Positions 34,010 to 44,914 are shown, counted from the stretch's first letter. The stretch: DNA of 64,000 nucleotides from Gambelia wislizenii (GCA_030847615.1 JAUMIR010000003.1:31184501-31248500), one strand, 5' to 3'. The notes: a model not told the origin generated them from the sequence alone. Made by a program: numbers and translations.

Positions 34010-34072
34010 TATGAGTGTATTTATGACCATTTTACATCTGGAGGATGTAAAATGGTCATAAATACACTCATA
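34010..34072. repeat. Perfect 29-bp inverted repeat (hairpin)
   Basis: The left arm 34010-34038 and right arm 34044-34072 are exact reverse complements around a five-base spacer (tggag). With a two-base bulge, the pairing extends a further four bases outward. It sits exactly where the RTE-like LINE copy is 5'-truncated. No terminator function is expected in this setting. Confidence 0.9.
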
Positions 34073-36285
34073 TACCAACATGGATGTTACTGTCACTTCT
34101 AGTGGCAGCAATAAAAAGAGAGGAAAGGAAAGAGAAAGAGAAAGGGGGAGGGGAAAGGGAGTGGAAATCCTCGGCAGAAAGAAAAATGCTAAAAAAGAAA
34201 TTGTTAGGGAACTTCTCCCTCTGGATAAATTTAACAGAACGTTCTTCTCAGTTTCCCTTCCCATAAACAAGAGATGCTTTCATGCACAGCTCAAAAGGAC
34301 AATGTCATAGAGGAATTTGGATGGTTGGTATTTGGAGGCAGTTTAGGAAAAACATAGAAGGCAAGGGTAGATTCCTGAACCAAGCTGTTTTGTTGTTGTT
34401 GTTTTTTACAGATGTGGAAGATATCGGTATCAAAATGGGACCTCTCCCAAGTGAACTTGATCTGAATCTGGAGAAATATTCCTGAAGATAGATTCAGCCA
34501 TCCAGGCATTTTGTCTCTAAAATTGTATACATTTTTCAACAAGCTCTTGATGGAAGGAAAATATTGAGGATGGGGAAGGAAAAAATAATTTCCATTTTGC
34601 GACAGACATCTCTAACTTCTAATCACAGGGAATGGTTACAGTAGGGTCTCCAGTACAGTACTTTTACAGGACTGTTTCAGCATCAGTACTTTTTAATTGT
34701 TCTCTTTCTTACTATCAAGAACATTAAAACAGATGGAATCTATGGGACCTGGAGGGTGTGACATTGGATGCTTGCTGCTAAAATGTCTGCCTCTTCCACT
34801 GTTTGACTCACTGTTATGACTGTGTCAGCTTTGCGAAAAAGGAATAGAACATTTAAACATCATAATTCCCCAGTGCCTGCCTCCATCCTTCTGAAATCAT
34901 GCATATTTCATACCTAGGAACACCTCTATGACAGAGGTTATTTTCATACAAATCACTAAATAAGGAAGGAAAGAAGAGAGTGAAGAGAAGAAAACACTTT
35001 TTAAAAACCGAACATTCTCCTTCTCCATCAAATTATACAGGCCAGCTGTGATGGGCAGTTTTTGCTTTGTTACCATTGATGCCACTGGAAGACACTAGAT
35101 CTGACGAGAAAAAAGATGATCCTGCTAATAAATAGTGAAATCAGATCATTATCCTAATTTGGGGTGTATTTCAGGCTAATAAAAAGGAGAGTTTTAATCA
35201 AGCTTCCTGAACTGATATGGTTACAGATATGGTATCACCTCTTTTTATCTATTACCCACCTTTCATGTCTCTCATGAGAACTGTTTCTGCTAACCTACTG
35301 ATTAATTCAACTTGGCTAGATTTCTGTTCCCTTGATCATATTGTTATGGCAGAACCAACACATTTTAAATAATGTTTCATGCTGAGACAGCCCTATTATC
35401 CAGTCTAATGTCAGATAAATTCTTTGCAGAGGGTGGATAGGAGTGTATTGATGTGGGGTTAGCTTCTTCAAAATATATTAATAATAAGTACAGCACAATC
35501 CTAAGCAAGTTTATGCAGATGTAAGACCCATTGGATTCAATATGATGGCACCTAAAATTAGTATGAAAAATGAAGAGATACTTTATACAATCAGAAACTG
35601 CAATTAGTTCAAAAAAATTATGAATCCATCTAGTTCTGGGTAGCTAAGCAATTCCCTAGCTATGATTGGCAGTTTTTGCTTTGCCACCATCAGTGCCATT
35701 GGAAGACATTGGATTTGACAAGAAATATAAAGTATGACCAACAATTTTAAGTTTGTTTGTTTGTTTGTTTGTTTTAGATTCAGAGTAACCTCAGTTTTTT
35801 GCCCAAGTATCACCAGATGTATTAGAGTAGGCAAACTTTGTCCATCTTATATAGGGAGAGGAACTCAATCAGTTTTTCAGTTATTTCCATCCCGAATATG
35901 AAGAAATTTGTACATTTTGGCAATATCATCAAAAATGAACTAAACTGAAGCTTGCTTCCAATTGCTCTGAAAAAAAAAAGCAATAAATAAAGTTATTCTT
36001 TACAAGAAGGGAACCATGTTGTACCTGCCTGTCCTATAGGTGTCAACGATGGAGACCCTGTTGTGTGCATGGGGGAATGGGGGATTAGTGGCAATCCTAA
36101 TCCATACTAATGTGAATGCATACACTGGAATTCTAAACCAGACTTAAAGTCCTGGAGCGGAATAGAAATAAAAAATACTTTTAATTTGTTCACATTTGAA
36201 TTGTTTTAATCTCAAACTCTTTCAACTCTGTGTTACCCAAATTGTGTGTGGTCTGTGGGGACCTTCTGATGTCCAAATATGAAAA
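34073..36285. other. Intergenic sequence with a purine tract and a 60-bp duplication
   Basis: A GA-rich run occupies about 34112-34165. A segment 'ggcagtttttgctttg.taccat..tgccattggaagaca' occurs at 35055-35097 and again at 35668-35711, both followed by 'gacgagaaa/gacaagaaa'. A (gttt)n run lies at 35750-35775. No gene was recognised. Confidence 0.5.
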
Positions 36286-37056
36286 TGAGGAATATTTAAT
36301 TAGCGCAAGTATGGCAGTGAGAGGACAGGCAACAGAGGGACCTTTTAACTTATGTAATACCAGTACTAAGGAGGAGACTCTAAGCCAAAAGGTATAATTA
36401 AAGGATCTTTAGTGAGGAAACAACAATATTGAAATTTTCACACACGCATGGCTTCAGATACTCACACAAGGCTAACGAAAATAGTAGGAAGTATTTGGAT
36501 AGGGGAATAGAGTGAGGGGATGATGGGTGATATGACACCTGTCCTGTAGAGCAGAGATTCCTGCAGCAGAGGCTCAGAGTTGCATTCTGAGGATCTAGTA
36601 ACAAACTGGCTGTAGGAAGAGGATCTGTAGACAATTTGGTGAAGGGATAGGCTTTTGAGTGAAATACAATGGTTCTTGACGATACCCAGGCCCAAACAAA
36701 GGGTACTCTGGAAGAGTTAATGATAATTAATGGCTGATGCTTTTGGAATTGAATAGGAAACAGGCAAGGTCTTTTGTTGGAGGGAAGCAGGGGAGGAAGA
36801 TCCTGTTTCACAAGCGGCAAGGTCCCTTGCTATTGCTGAGTAGATTAGTGATTGACTCACTTCCAGGTGTTGAGTTTCTTACTTGAGTATATGCTTTGGG
36901 GAATTTCCAAAGGCCCTTCCCTTGGTCATGCATGAATCCCACCTTGGTGTTAGGGGTTTCCTGGTTTACCTGTAACCATGTAGATGGCCACCTTAGCCAA
37001 ATTATTAAATATAGCCAATTATTTGATATTTCAAGATGGAGCCTATCTAGGTAACA
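36286..37056 (-). mobile_element. Solo LTR, family A, copy 4 (antisense, complete)
   Basis: Bounded by TGAGGAATATTTAATT at 36286 and CTAGGTAACA ending at 37056. The antisense landmarks 'aataccagtactaagga', 'tactcacacaaggctaacg', 'gtaggaagtatttggatagggg' and 'gacacctgtcctgtagag' align with copy 3. It is 771 bp. There is no attached pol or gag. Confidence 0.75.
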
Positions 37057-37235
37057 TCTGAATATGAAAAAGGTTAATTTTGGTAAATTCTTGTGAAAAC
37101 CAACATGAAATAAAATTCTTACTCATCCCTAACCTTGGGAACATGGACTGCCATTCTGTTTGTGAGTTATACAGGTGTTAAGTGTGTATATTGCCCTTAT
37201 CTTCTGTCCACAAGCCACCCACACATGGTAGCTGT

Positions 37236-38310
37236 TGTTATGATGCTACTACTACCCTCTCCCTATAATATCTCATAATTGGCAATAGGGGACATATAGT
37301 AGGACAAGTAGACTGGGGTGATCCCAAGTTTGGTTAGATGGAGGCCACAAGTACCTGGGAAGGTGTCTTAGAAATATTTTTAGCAAAATACTCCAACATA
37401 GGATTATGTGGAGGCTCCTAGTAAACACAACCATTAAGGAAGTATGTGCTAATCTATTCCTGGGCACCTCAGCAATGAATCATGCTACCAAACAATCAAA
37501 CACACCCCCAAATCCCCAGGAAGCATCCTTTGGTACCCCCTCCTGTCCTACAATGCTAGGTTTTCATAAACCCATCAATTCCTATCTCCAAGCTATCTAA
37601 GAAAATCAGTGGAGTTTTGCTCTTCTTTGTTCCTCCTATGGGAGAGTCCTTTAGCCATAGCTGTAGCTGAAACATGCCTTCAGGACATGAAATAAGTTAT
37701 AAATATCCCAGCCTAGACAATAGCAATGAGTGCCACTGTGAATGACATCCAGTCACTCTCTCTGTTGGCACCCACCTCCGCCACCAGATCAGAGTTTCAC
37801 TGCCACCCTCAGACTTCTGTATGAGTACTTAGGTCCTCTTCAAGACTGGTAACTATCGCCTATCTCACAAATCTCTTCCTCAGTCCAACCTTTCTGCCTT
37901 AAAATCTTTAGAGATCATCACACTACACTGTGATAGCACTATTATTCAACTTTAACTGCTATGGCTGCATCCTGTGGAATCCTAGTATTTGCAGTTTATG
38001 TAGGAGCATTTAGCATTCAGAGCTCTTAGGCCTCACTAAACTACAAATCCTAGAATTCCACAGGAGGCAGCCATAGCAATTAAAGTGGTATAATACCACT
38101 ATAACACTATTGTGACAAAGTCCTTTGTTAGCCCTGTGTGGTTATTGTGAGCATGTGTTGGGTGATTGCTTCCTGTGTTATTTTCAATAAAAACTATTTA
38201 TTTCACTTTAAACTGGAATTCTCTGCAGTTAGTACTGGTATACATAGATGAAAAGGTTCCTAAATTACCTGCCTCTCACAACACTTCATTTGAACTAATA
38301 ATAATTGCCA
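37236..38310 (+). mobile_element. Solo LTR, family A, copy 5 (sense), with nested MITE
   Basis: Starts near TGTTATGATGCTACT. It runs through 'aggattatgtggaggctcc', TATA-like 'ttataaatatccc' (37690) and 'agactggtaactatcgcc'. It continues with the poly(A) signal aataaaaac (38185) and the R/U5 block 'gttagtactggtatacatag'. It ends near 38310, where an RTE-like LINE starts. It is interrupted by a foldback element at 37910-38118; without that it is about 870 bp, like the other copies. Confidence 0.75.
37910..38118. mobile_element. Foldback MITE inserted in an LTR
   Basis: Two arms of about 75-85 bp face each other: 'ctgctatggctgcatcctgtggaatcctag' against 'ctagaattccacaggaggcagccatagcaattaaag'. 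The uninterrupted LTR sequence exists at 40190-40215 ('gccataagtcttcattagccttgtg'), so the insertion point is visible between 'tcttt' (37909) and 'gttagcc'. No coding capacity. Confidence 0.75.
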
Positions 38311-38313
38311 CAC

Positions 38314-39825
38314 CTCTCCATTGATGCCCCCTTGTCGTGGGAGAGAGGCTTCTTACCCTAATGATGTTTTGAGCTATGCTGGCAGTGGCATAATAGCCAC
38401 CGGTAGGGTCTCCCATGCCAGACAGGTCAAAACCAAAGAGTCTGACAAAGAGCGTCAAAGGGCAGGATGGGCTCTCTAGCCTTATGGCAACCACCCTAGG
38501 AGAAAGAAAACTCTAATCCCAAACCTGGGCAGATGGTGCTCATCCAACCCTGTAAGGTCAACCATCTAAGAGAAGGAAACTATAATCAAACCTACGACCC
38601 AAGGACATCACTGCTACTGTCCATGCTTGCAAGGCCACAGCAGATGAACCTCTGGTTTAAAGGGTGAGGCCAGTTCTGTGCACGCTGCACTCCACCAGAA
38701 AAATCCATTGCACAGGCTCAAAGGACAAATCCAATTCCGAAAAAGCCCTGTAGCAATAGGCGAGGGACAAAACGGCACGTGTAAAGATGCACTGGAAGCC
38801 GCAGACCCAACCCTGCATGCAGGTGGTTCAGGAATTTGGTTGCTTGAGGCTGACCCGGAAGATGACAGTCTTGTTCAGCAGCATCCTGAATGACCAAGCA
38901 GCCTTTTTTAAGGAGAGCACTGCTTGCTTTATATGAAGAGGGGCCTAGAAAAGGTGGCTTAATGAAAGCTCATCCCCATCTATCTGGTTGGCAAGCCATG
39001 GCCAATGGGCATCTTCTGATGCGGTCAAACCAAGGCAAAGAAACAAAGGCACACACCAGCCTCCAAAGGTGTAAATAAACTGAAGCTTCCATGCTGGAAC
39101 ATCAGAACCATGCGAGACTCTGAAGATAGTGGATGGCCTGAGCATTGTTCTGGTCTAATAGCCCATGAACTATCACGACTTAATATTGACATCGCTGTTC
39201 TTAGTGAAGTTTGTCTCCATGAGGAAGGCAGCCTTAAAGAACACGGCTCCCGCTACACACTTTACTTGTCTGGCAAACCCAAAACCGAAAAACATCTTTC
39301 AGGAGTAGGCTTTATGATTAAAAACTCCATTGCCTCCAAACTCAAAACCTTCCCAACAGGACACTCTGATCGCATTATTTCCTTACACTTCCCACATGTT
39401 GTTCTCTTTAGTATATATGCCCCAGTTATGCAAGCCGACCCTGTATAGAAAGACAAATTCAACACAGACCTATGCCAACTCATACAAAAAGTCCCTGTAG
39501 AAGATAAAGTTATTATCCTTGGTGACTTCAATGCCAGAGTAGGAAAGAACTCTGAAGCCTGGAAAGCTTTTTTAGGCAAGCATGGTGTTGGAATTTTCAA
39601 TGATAATGGATGCCTCCTGCTAGAATTGTGTGCAGAACAACAGCTGACCATTACAAACGCTATCTTTCAGCAGAAAGATAGCTTGAAGACAACTGCAAGA
39701 GAAATGTAGAGAGCAGAACAAGGGTCTCTATGTAACATTTGTTGACCTCACCAAACCCTTCAACACAGTGAGTAGAAAAGGTCTGTGGCAGATCCTGGAA
39801 AGACTAGGATGTCCTCCCAAATTCC
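38314..39825 (+). mobile_element. RTE-like LINE, second copy with a 1.2-kb internal deletion
   Basis: It shares the exact 5' start with the copy at 2518. It keeps the leader and endonuclease (MRDSEDSGWPEHCSGLI, AVLSEVCLHEEGSLKE, VIILGDFNARVG), then jumps at 39687-39693 from the endonuclease to early reverse transcriptase (VDLTKPFNTVSRKGLW). The sequence agacaac at the join is present at both break positions of the first copy (3888-3894 and 5093-5099). The copy ends at 39825, where LTR sequence resumes. Confidence 0.85.
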
Positions 39826-40402
39826 CAAGAAAATCCCTTATCACCCACCCTCTCCTACAATGCAAGTTTGTCATAAACACATCCGTTCCTGTCTCTCAGC
39901 CATTAACAGCAATCAGCAGAGTTTCGGTTTCCTTTGTTTAAACAGTGGGAAACCCACCTAAGCTTTAAGCACAAATACCCCTTTAGGACACGAAATGCAG
40001 TATAAATATTAGTCCACAAACAATAGCAAGGTGTGCCATTGTGGACTACACCCTACCACTTTCTCTGTCAGGATGCCTCCAGATCAGATTCAAGTGCCAC
40101 CCTCAGAATTTCTTCTGAGTTCTTTCCTGCTCTTCAGGACTGGTAACTATAGCCCTGTTTCTCAAATCTTTTCCTCTAGCCAACCTTTTCTGCCATAAGT
40201 CTTCATTAGCCTTGTGTGGTTCTTGTGAATGGGTTTTGTGTGTGTGAGTACCCTCCATATTATTTTCCAATAAAACCCATTTATTTTACTTTAAACTGGT
40301 GTTCTTTGCAGTTAGTACTGGTATACATAGGTGCAAAGATCCTGAAGTTATGTGGCCTCTCATAGCCTTCGATTTGAGCTAATTATAATCCCCCAAAATA
40401 TG
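39826..40402 (+). mobile_element. Solo LTR, family A, copy 6 (sense, 5'-truncated)
   Basis: It begins mid-LTR ('cccaccctctcctacaatgcaagtttgtcataaac', compare 37540-37570). It continues through TATA-like 'gtataaatatt' (39992), 'aggactggtaactatagcc' and poly(A) signal aataaaacc (40270). The R/U5 block 'gttagtactggtatacatagg' and the end 'gctaattataatccccca' follow. It differs from copy 5 at many sites, so the two are not sister LTRs of one insertion. Confidence 0.75.
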
Positions 40403-40494
40403 AATATAGTTCTGGCTTCAAAGCACCCTATTCAGGTAACAGTGGAGACTGGGGATGGCCTGCTTAGCAGATCCCAATGCTTAAATTATAACAT

Positions 40495-40985
40495 CTATGT
40501 CAGATTTTAGCTTCGTCTTTGATTTTTTTTTTCAAAATATGTATATTAAGACATATATATATAAATATATATGTACATAAAAGGAAATAAAGAAAAAAAG
40601 TAGAGAAGGAAAGGAATAGACAATAGTCAAAAACAAAGAAAAGGAAATTACAATGACTTCTAACTTTCTTTACAATGGCTATATGTCTTAATAAATAAAG
40701 TTTTATTTCTCCAACCAAAAATAACTTTATACAGTTCTACTCATCCAAACCTACTCATTATCAAAACCCACAGTTATCATAGCATTCTCTGTTTTTTCTG
40801 CAAAAAAGACAATCAAAGGCTCCCAGTCCTTCAAAAATGTCAGCAGTGTTTTTTTTTTCTCACATCAAAGCTAATTTGTCCATTTTAGCTAAATCATTCA
40901 TTTTTAACAGCCATTTCTCTTTTTTTGGTATGGTTGGAGTCTTCCATTTTTGTACAACAAAAGCACAGGTCCTCTAAATCTAAAT
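40495..40985 (-). mobile_element. L1 LINE 3' end, antisense
   Basis: On the minus strand near 40985-40850 it reads RTCAFVVQKWKTPTIPKKEKWLLKMNDLAKMDKLAL. This is the L1 ORF2 C-terminal pattern (aR..iAq.WK...iP...eWl.k), broken by a stop. It is followed by a T-rich 3' UTR ending near 40495. No other L1 domain is present. Confidence 0.65.
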
Positions 40986-41094
40986 AATTAAATAATTTAA
41001 AAGGAATACAGGAATGCATCTGCAGAATAATACAATGCACATCCATTGGTGGCCATACTCATCTGTCTTGTGTTGAAATCCTGCCTGAATTTGA

Positions 41095-41350
41095 CAGCTA
41101 AACACACTGTTGGAATTTAAAATGGTACTAAAGACCTATCTCTTCTGGCAGGCCTACCCAGTTGATTTTAATCTATGAATTTTAAATTGGTATTTTAAGT
41201 TTATGGATGATTTTAATGTAATGTTTGTTTAATCCTATGATTTTACCTGTATGTTTAAATGATTTTATATTATATGTTGCATTTTAATTCATGTTGTACC
41301 CCACCTTGAGCCTTGGGGAGAGGCAGGTAAGAAATAACAACAACAACAAC
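41095..41350 (+). mobile_element. L2-type LINE 3' end
   Basis: The C-terminal codons ('gaatttaaaatggtactaaagacctatctcttctggcaggc', resembling F-K-x-x-LKTYLF) lead into a long AT-rich 3' UTR. The UTR has the terminal block 'ttgtaccccaccttgagccttggggagaggcaggtaagaaata' and a (caa)n microsatellite. This is the standard L2 3' structure. Confidence 0.7.
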
Positions 41351-41439
41351 AACAGCTGCTGCTGCTATTACAACTATAAGGGCTTTCCCTCTGAGCAGAA
41401 TCTTGCCTAAGTAGGCAGGAAGCTCAAGCCTGTGAGCAG

Positions 41440-42110
41440 ACATTGATAAGGCATACCATGCAGCTGTGGACAAGTTTACGTAGGGACCACTAAACACAGT
41501 GTGCAAACACAAATCAAGGAACATGAGAGATACTGCAGACTGGGCCAGCCAGAAAAAAATCAGCAGTAGCAGTACACATAATAAACCAACTGGGACACAA
41601 AATGTCATTTAAAAACACCAAAATTCTGGACCAGGCACCAACTATCATTTCAGAATGCACAGAGAAGCTATTGAAATCCACAAACACCTGGACAACTTCA
41701 ACAGGAAAGAAGAAACCCTTAAAGTAAACAAAGTTTGACTACCAGTCCTGAAAAACACCAAAATCAAAACTCAACACATGCAAATGAATTTCATCCAGGG
41801 ACAAGGGGATTTCCAGCAGACAACAGACCATTAGGCAAACAGACACTAATCCTCCTTGCATATCCTCCAACACTAGGAACTAGCCATTGAAATACACAAA
41901 TTTACATATCCTTTCTCCAACAGGAACTCACAGTATATAAACGCCACACCCCCCTATGCCACCATTCTCTGAAGATGTCAGTCGCAGATGCAGGCAAAAT
42001 GTCAGGAATAAACTCTTCCAGAACACAGCCTCACAGCCTGGGAAAAAACCCACAAAAAACCTATGGATGCTGGCTGTGAAAGCCTTCGATTTCACATTGA
42101 TAAGGTCCTT
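41440..42110 (+). mobile_element. Penelope-like element (PLE) 3' end with GIY-YIG remnant
   Basis: The segment combines the end of a Penelope-type ORF (about 41470-41765) with its 3' region. The 3' region carries 'ccattctctgaagatgtcag', 'tcttccagaacacagcctcacagcctggg', and 'ctatggatgctggctgtgaaagccttcgatttcacat'. The latter blocks recur, as an inverted pair, at 45787-46018. No reverse transcriptase remains; the copy is 5'-truncated. Confidence 0.75.
41470..41765 (+). pseudogene. PLE GIY-YIG endonuclease, degraded
   Basis: About 41478-41560 translates as YVGTTKHSVQTQIKEH followed by ERYCRLGQPEK. This matches the GIY-YIG fold segment with the conserved Y-x-G ... (R/Q)xxEH arrangement. After three stops, the frame at about 41660-41765 gives HREAIEIHKHLDNFNRKEE and LKVNKV*LPVLKN. 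This contains the REAIEI block with the conserved glutamate and the NRKEE segment typical of Penelope C-termini. The intact enzyme nicks DNA for retrotransposition. Several stops make this a fossil. Confidence 0.75.
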
Positions 42111-42460
42111 TCTCATATCCAAAATCAAATATGTGTGAGAGGGTGGCAAGACTGAGAGAATGAAGAGAAAAAACCTGAAGACCACCCAATAGAATCAATA
42201 GGAAAAAAACAGATAAAACCGATCATCTGCTAGCATAAAAAACAATAACCCTGAGTATAGTACACATGTTTCTTTTCTCAAATGAAATGAGATTCTCCAC
42301 TTCAATAATTTCTGCAGTTAGATTTCATATTGGTATGTCCAGGATTTGAGCAGTGTATGAAAATTAAAATGATGTATGTTATAGTGTATCATGTATGCGT
42401 TTTAATATAGGCATTTGTTATCATTTAAAATTTTAAATCTATATTTATATTTATATATGC
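42111..42460. other. Unannotated AT-rich sequence
   Basis: No feature was recognised. Confidence 0.4.
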
Positions 42461-42802
42461 AGGTTCAGTCTCCCTTATCTGGAATTCCAAAAATCAAAAT
42501 ATTTCAAAATCCAAAATTGTCCACATGAGTGGCTGAGACAGTGATACCTCTGATTTCTGATTGTTCAATGTACACAAATTTGGTTCATGCACAAAAATTA
42601 TTTTAAAATATTGTGTATAAAAGTATCTTCAGGCTATGTGCATAAGGTGTATATGAAATATAAATGAATTTCATGTTTAGTCTTGGTCTCATCTCCAAGA
42701 TATGTAATTATGTATATGCAAGTATTTGAAAAGCCAAAATATTCCAAAATCCAAAATACCCTTGGTCCCAAGCATTTTGGATAAGGGAGACACAACCTGT
42801 AG
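42461..42802 (+). mobile_element. MER2-like Tigger MITE
   Basis: The left end is caggttcagtctcccttatc and the right end, reverse-complemented, is caggttgtgtctcccttatc, giving terminal repeats of about 22 bp. Inside, many 'ccaaaatccaaaat'/'ggattttgg' words and 'aggtgtatatgaaatataaatgaatttcatg' follow the layout of mammalian MER2/Tigger elements (comparison from memory). A TA follows the right end. Length 342 bp, no transposase. Confidence 0.7.
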
Positions 42803-44617
42803 CCCCTGAAAAATATCATAGCAATATATAAAGGCCAAAACATGTTGGGCTTTTTTGAAAATAAAGCAGCCATCTATCAAGCACTTTGAGACATGTCTCT
42901 AGTTTTTTGTTGTGGAAGACTGAGAGAAAGGTCTCCTTGTAGATTTCAGAGGCTAGGTGAATTCATATGAAATTGCACAAATGAACTGAAGGAGAAAAGG
43001 TATAGTATTTTAATTTCAAATATTATTTCAAATTTATTTATTTATTTATTCAAATTCATTTTGTTAGATTTTTGTGTTTTTTCTTTGTAGTTTTTTGTGT
43101 TGTTCTTTATGTGACATATAAAATGTGGGAGGGGTATGGAAGGGGGAGGGAAGAGGGAGTCCTTTTGAGTTGTAAGGCTATGTGTATTGTATATTGTTCT
43201 ATGTTCTTGAATGTGTGTATAATAAAAAATAATAACTTTTTTATTATTTCAGATACAGCCTTCCTTTCTTGATATAGTTCAAGGAGGCATACAAGAATGA
43301 TAAAAGTAAAAAAAAGCAAAAAAAAAAACAAACAGCAATACAAAAGAAAGAAAGAAACATTAAAAGCTGGCAACCTTTTAAAAAAAGGAACATTGTAAAA
43401 CAATTAAACCCCAGCTTTTTTAAAAAATAGGAAAATATCAAGCAAGATTGTATAAAATTAATGAAGACAAGCAGTCAAATCTGGCTTCTGGCTCTCAAAT
43501 ACCATCTAGAAAGATCTTGATATTGTATCACAAGACTTGTAAGGAGGGGGTTAATCACATCTCCTTAGGTAAAAATTTCGAAAGACTTGGCACCCCAACA
43601 GGCCCAGCTTTGGAATGGAAATTAAAAGAAGGCTATTCAGATGATGTCATGATGGTTCAGTAAGACTGTTGTTCATTGTGGCAAAATGTTTTAATATACA
43701 TTTATTATCCTGCTTTCAGCTGTTTGTGTTTGCATATCTTGACAGTACCACAGTGACTATAATACCCATAGCATATAAGTCCTCATCAGAACGCCTAATT
43801 CGATTTGAATCTGATCACAAACCCAGAGACAGGAAAAGTAATTGCTCTTTGGAAACAGAGTATGGGGCAGCTAGGATAGAGTTGAGTCTTTCTATGTCAT
43901 CCTCATCAAACTGGAAATATGGATTAACTCACTGGGACTCCAGCAACCCACCAGGTTAATGTTTCTGAGAAAAATAAAGTTTAGTTTTGTTAAAGCACAA
44001 TCAATATTGATTTTGTTTTGTTTTGCCTTAATTCTGGATTCATTTCCACTAATTTTGCTTTATATACTCAAAAGGCCCTGATCTAAGCATTACGCACTGT
44101 CAGTTCGAATGCCAAGAAAAGAGGGGGGGAAACCATTTCAATCCCCAAATGACAAAACTATTGGTACAGAAGGGAACTAAACCTTAACAGCTGCTGTTTG
44201 GAACCATGTTCATACAGTGGATCCAAGCAACAAGCTTCAGTATTCGGTTTAGAGCTCTAAGGAATTTAAAAAACAAAACTAAGAAGTGCATTCAAGTTAA
44301 ATGTGAGGGTCTGATTTTCCCTCTATTTCCTACTTATAAAGTGTTGGCAGCTTTGGGGGTTAGACATGGCTTCTGCAAAGGGCAGATAGTTTTGCTATGA
44401 TTTTGTCACATGGCATACTTTCTGGCAAATCTTCCTATTTGATGCTTTGGTATCAAGTGGCAATCTCCAATAGTATGTATATGTAATTATAAAGACCACA
44501 ACCAGTGTCTAGGATCCATGTTACTTAGCATTTGAGGGACCACATTAAGGGGCTGTCCCCTCTCATACTAACTTGTTGTCTCATGACAAACAAGTAGGAA
44601 AGCCCTGAGCTGTGACC
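42803..44617. other. Intergenic AT-rich sequence without recognised genes
   Basis: Frames at 43448-43663 and 43669-43959 were read through; neither shows a recognisable motif. A-rich runs occur at 43310-43345. Confidence 0.4.
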
Positions 44618-44862
44618 CATCATGTGTGTGTGTGTGTGTGTGTGTGCACCTTCAAGTCACCTGTTGACTTATGGCAACACCATAAATCAGGTTTGCTTAG
44701 GCAAGGAATACTCAGAGGTGGTTTTGTCAGTTCCTTCCTCTGAAATTTAGCCTACAGCACCTGGCCTTCATTGGTGGTCTCCTATGAAAGTACTAATTAT
44801 GGCTAATCCTGCTTAGCTTCCCAGATCAGACATGATCTGGTGCCTTTAGGGTATTTATGGTG
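44618..44862 (-). mobile_element. 5S-rRNA-derived SINE, antisense copy 2
   Basis: Begins with a (tg)n run (the 3' end in its own orientation). Then follow 'caccttcaagtcacctgttgacttatggcaacacca' (BovB-like tail), 'ggcaaggaatactcagaggtgg' and 'cagttccttcctctgaaat'. The antisense 5S part is 'gtactaattatggctaatcctgcttagcttcccagatcagacatgatctgg'. It is colinear with 29545-29800. Non-coding; the source was a polymerase III transcript. Confidence 0.85.
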
Positions 44863-44914
44863 GAATCATTATTGATGGGGTACAAGATAGTCTTAATCGC
44901 TGGCCATACCAGGT

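Noticed and set aside
34010..34072. The perfect hairpin as a bacterial-type terminator
   Set aside because: The context is a eukaryotic repeat landscape and there is no gene upstream or U-tract downstream.
36276..37070. Shared 'aatatgaaaa' on both sides of LTR copy 4 as a target-site duplication
   Set aside because: The right copy begins four bases beyond the LTR end and ten bases is too long for a typical LTR duplication; a similar word occurs near the end of another copy, so coincidence is likely.
43448..43959. Two consecutive plus-strand frames that could be a small gene
   Set aside because: No motif, no continuity between the frames, and no supporting regulatory signals.
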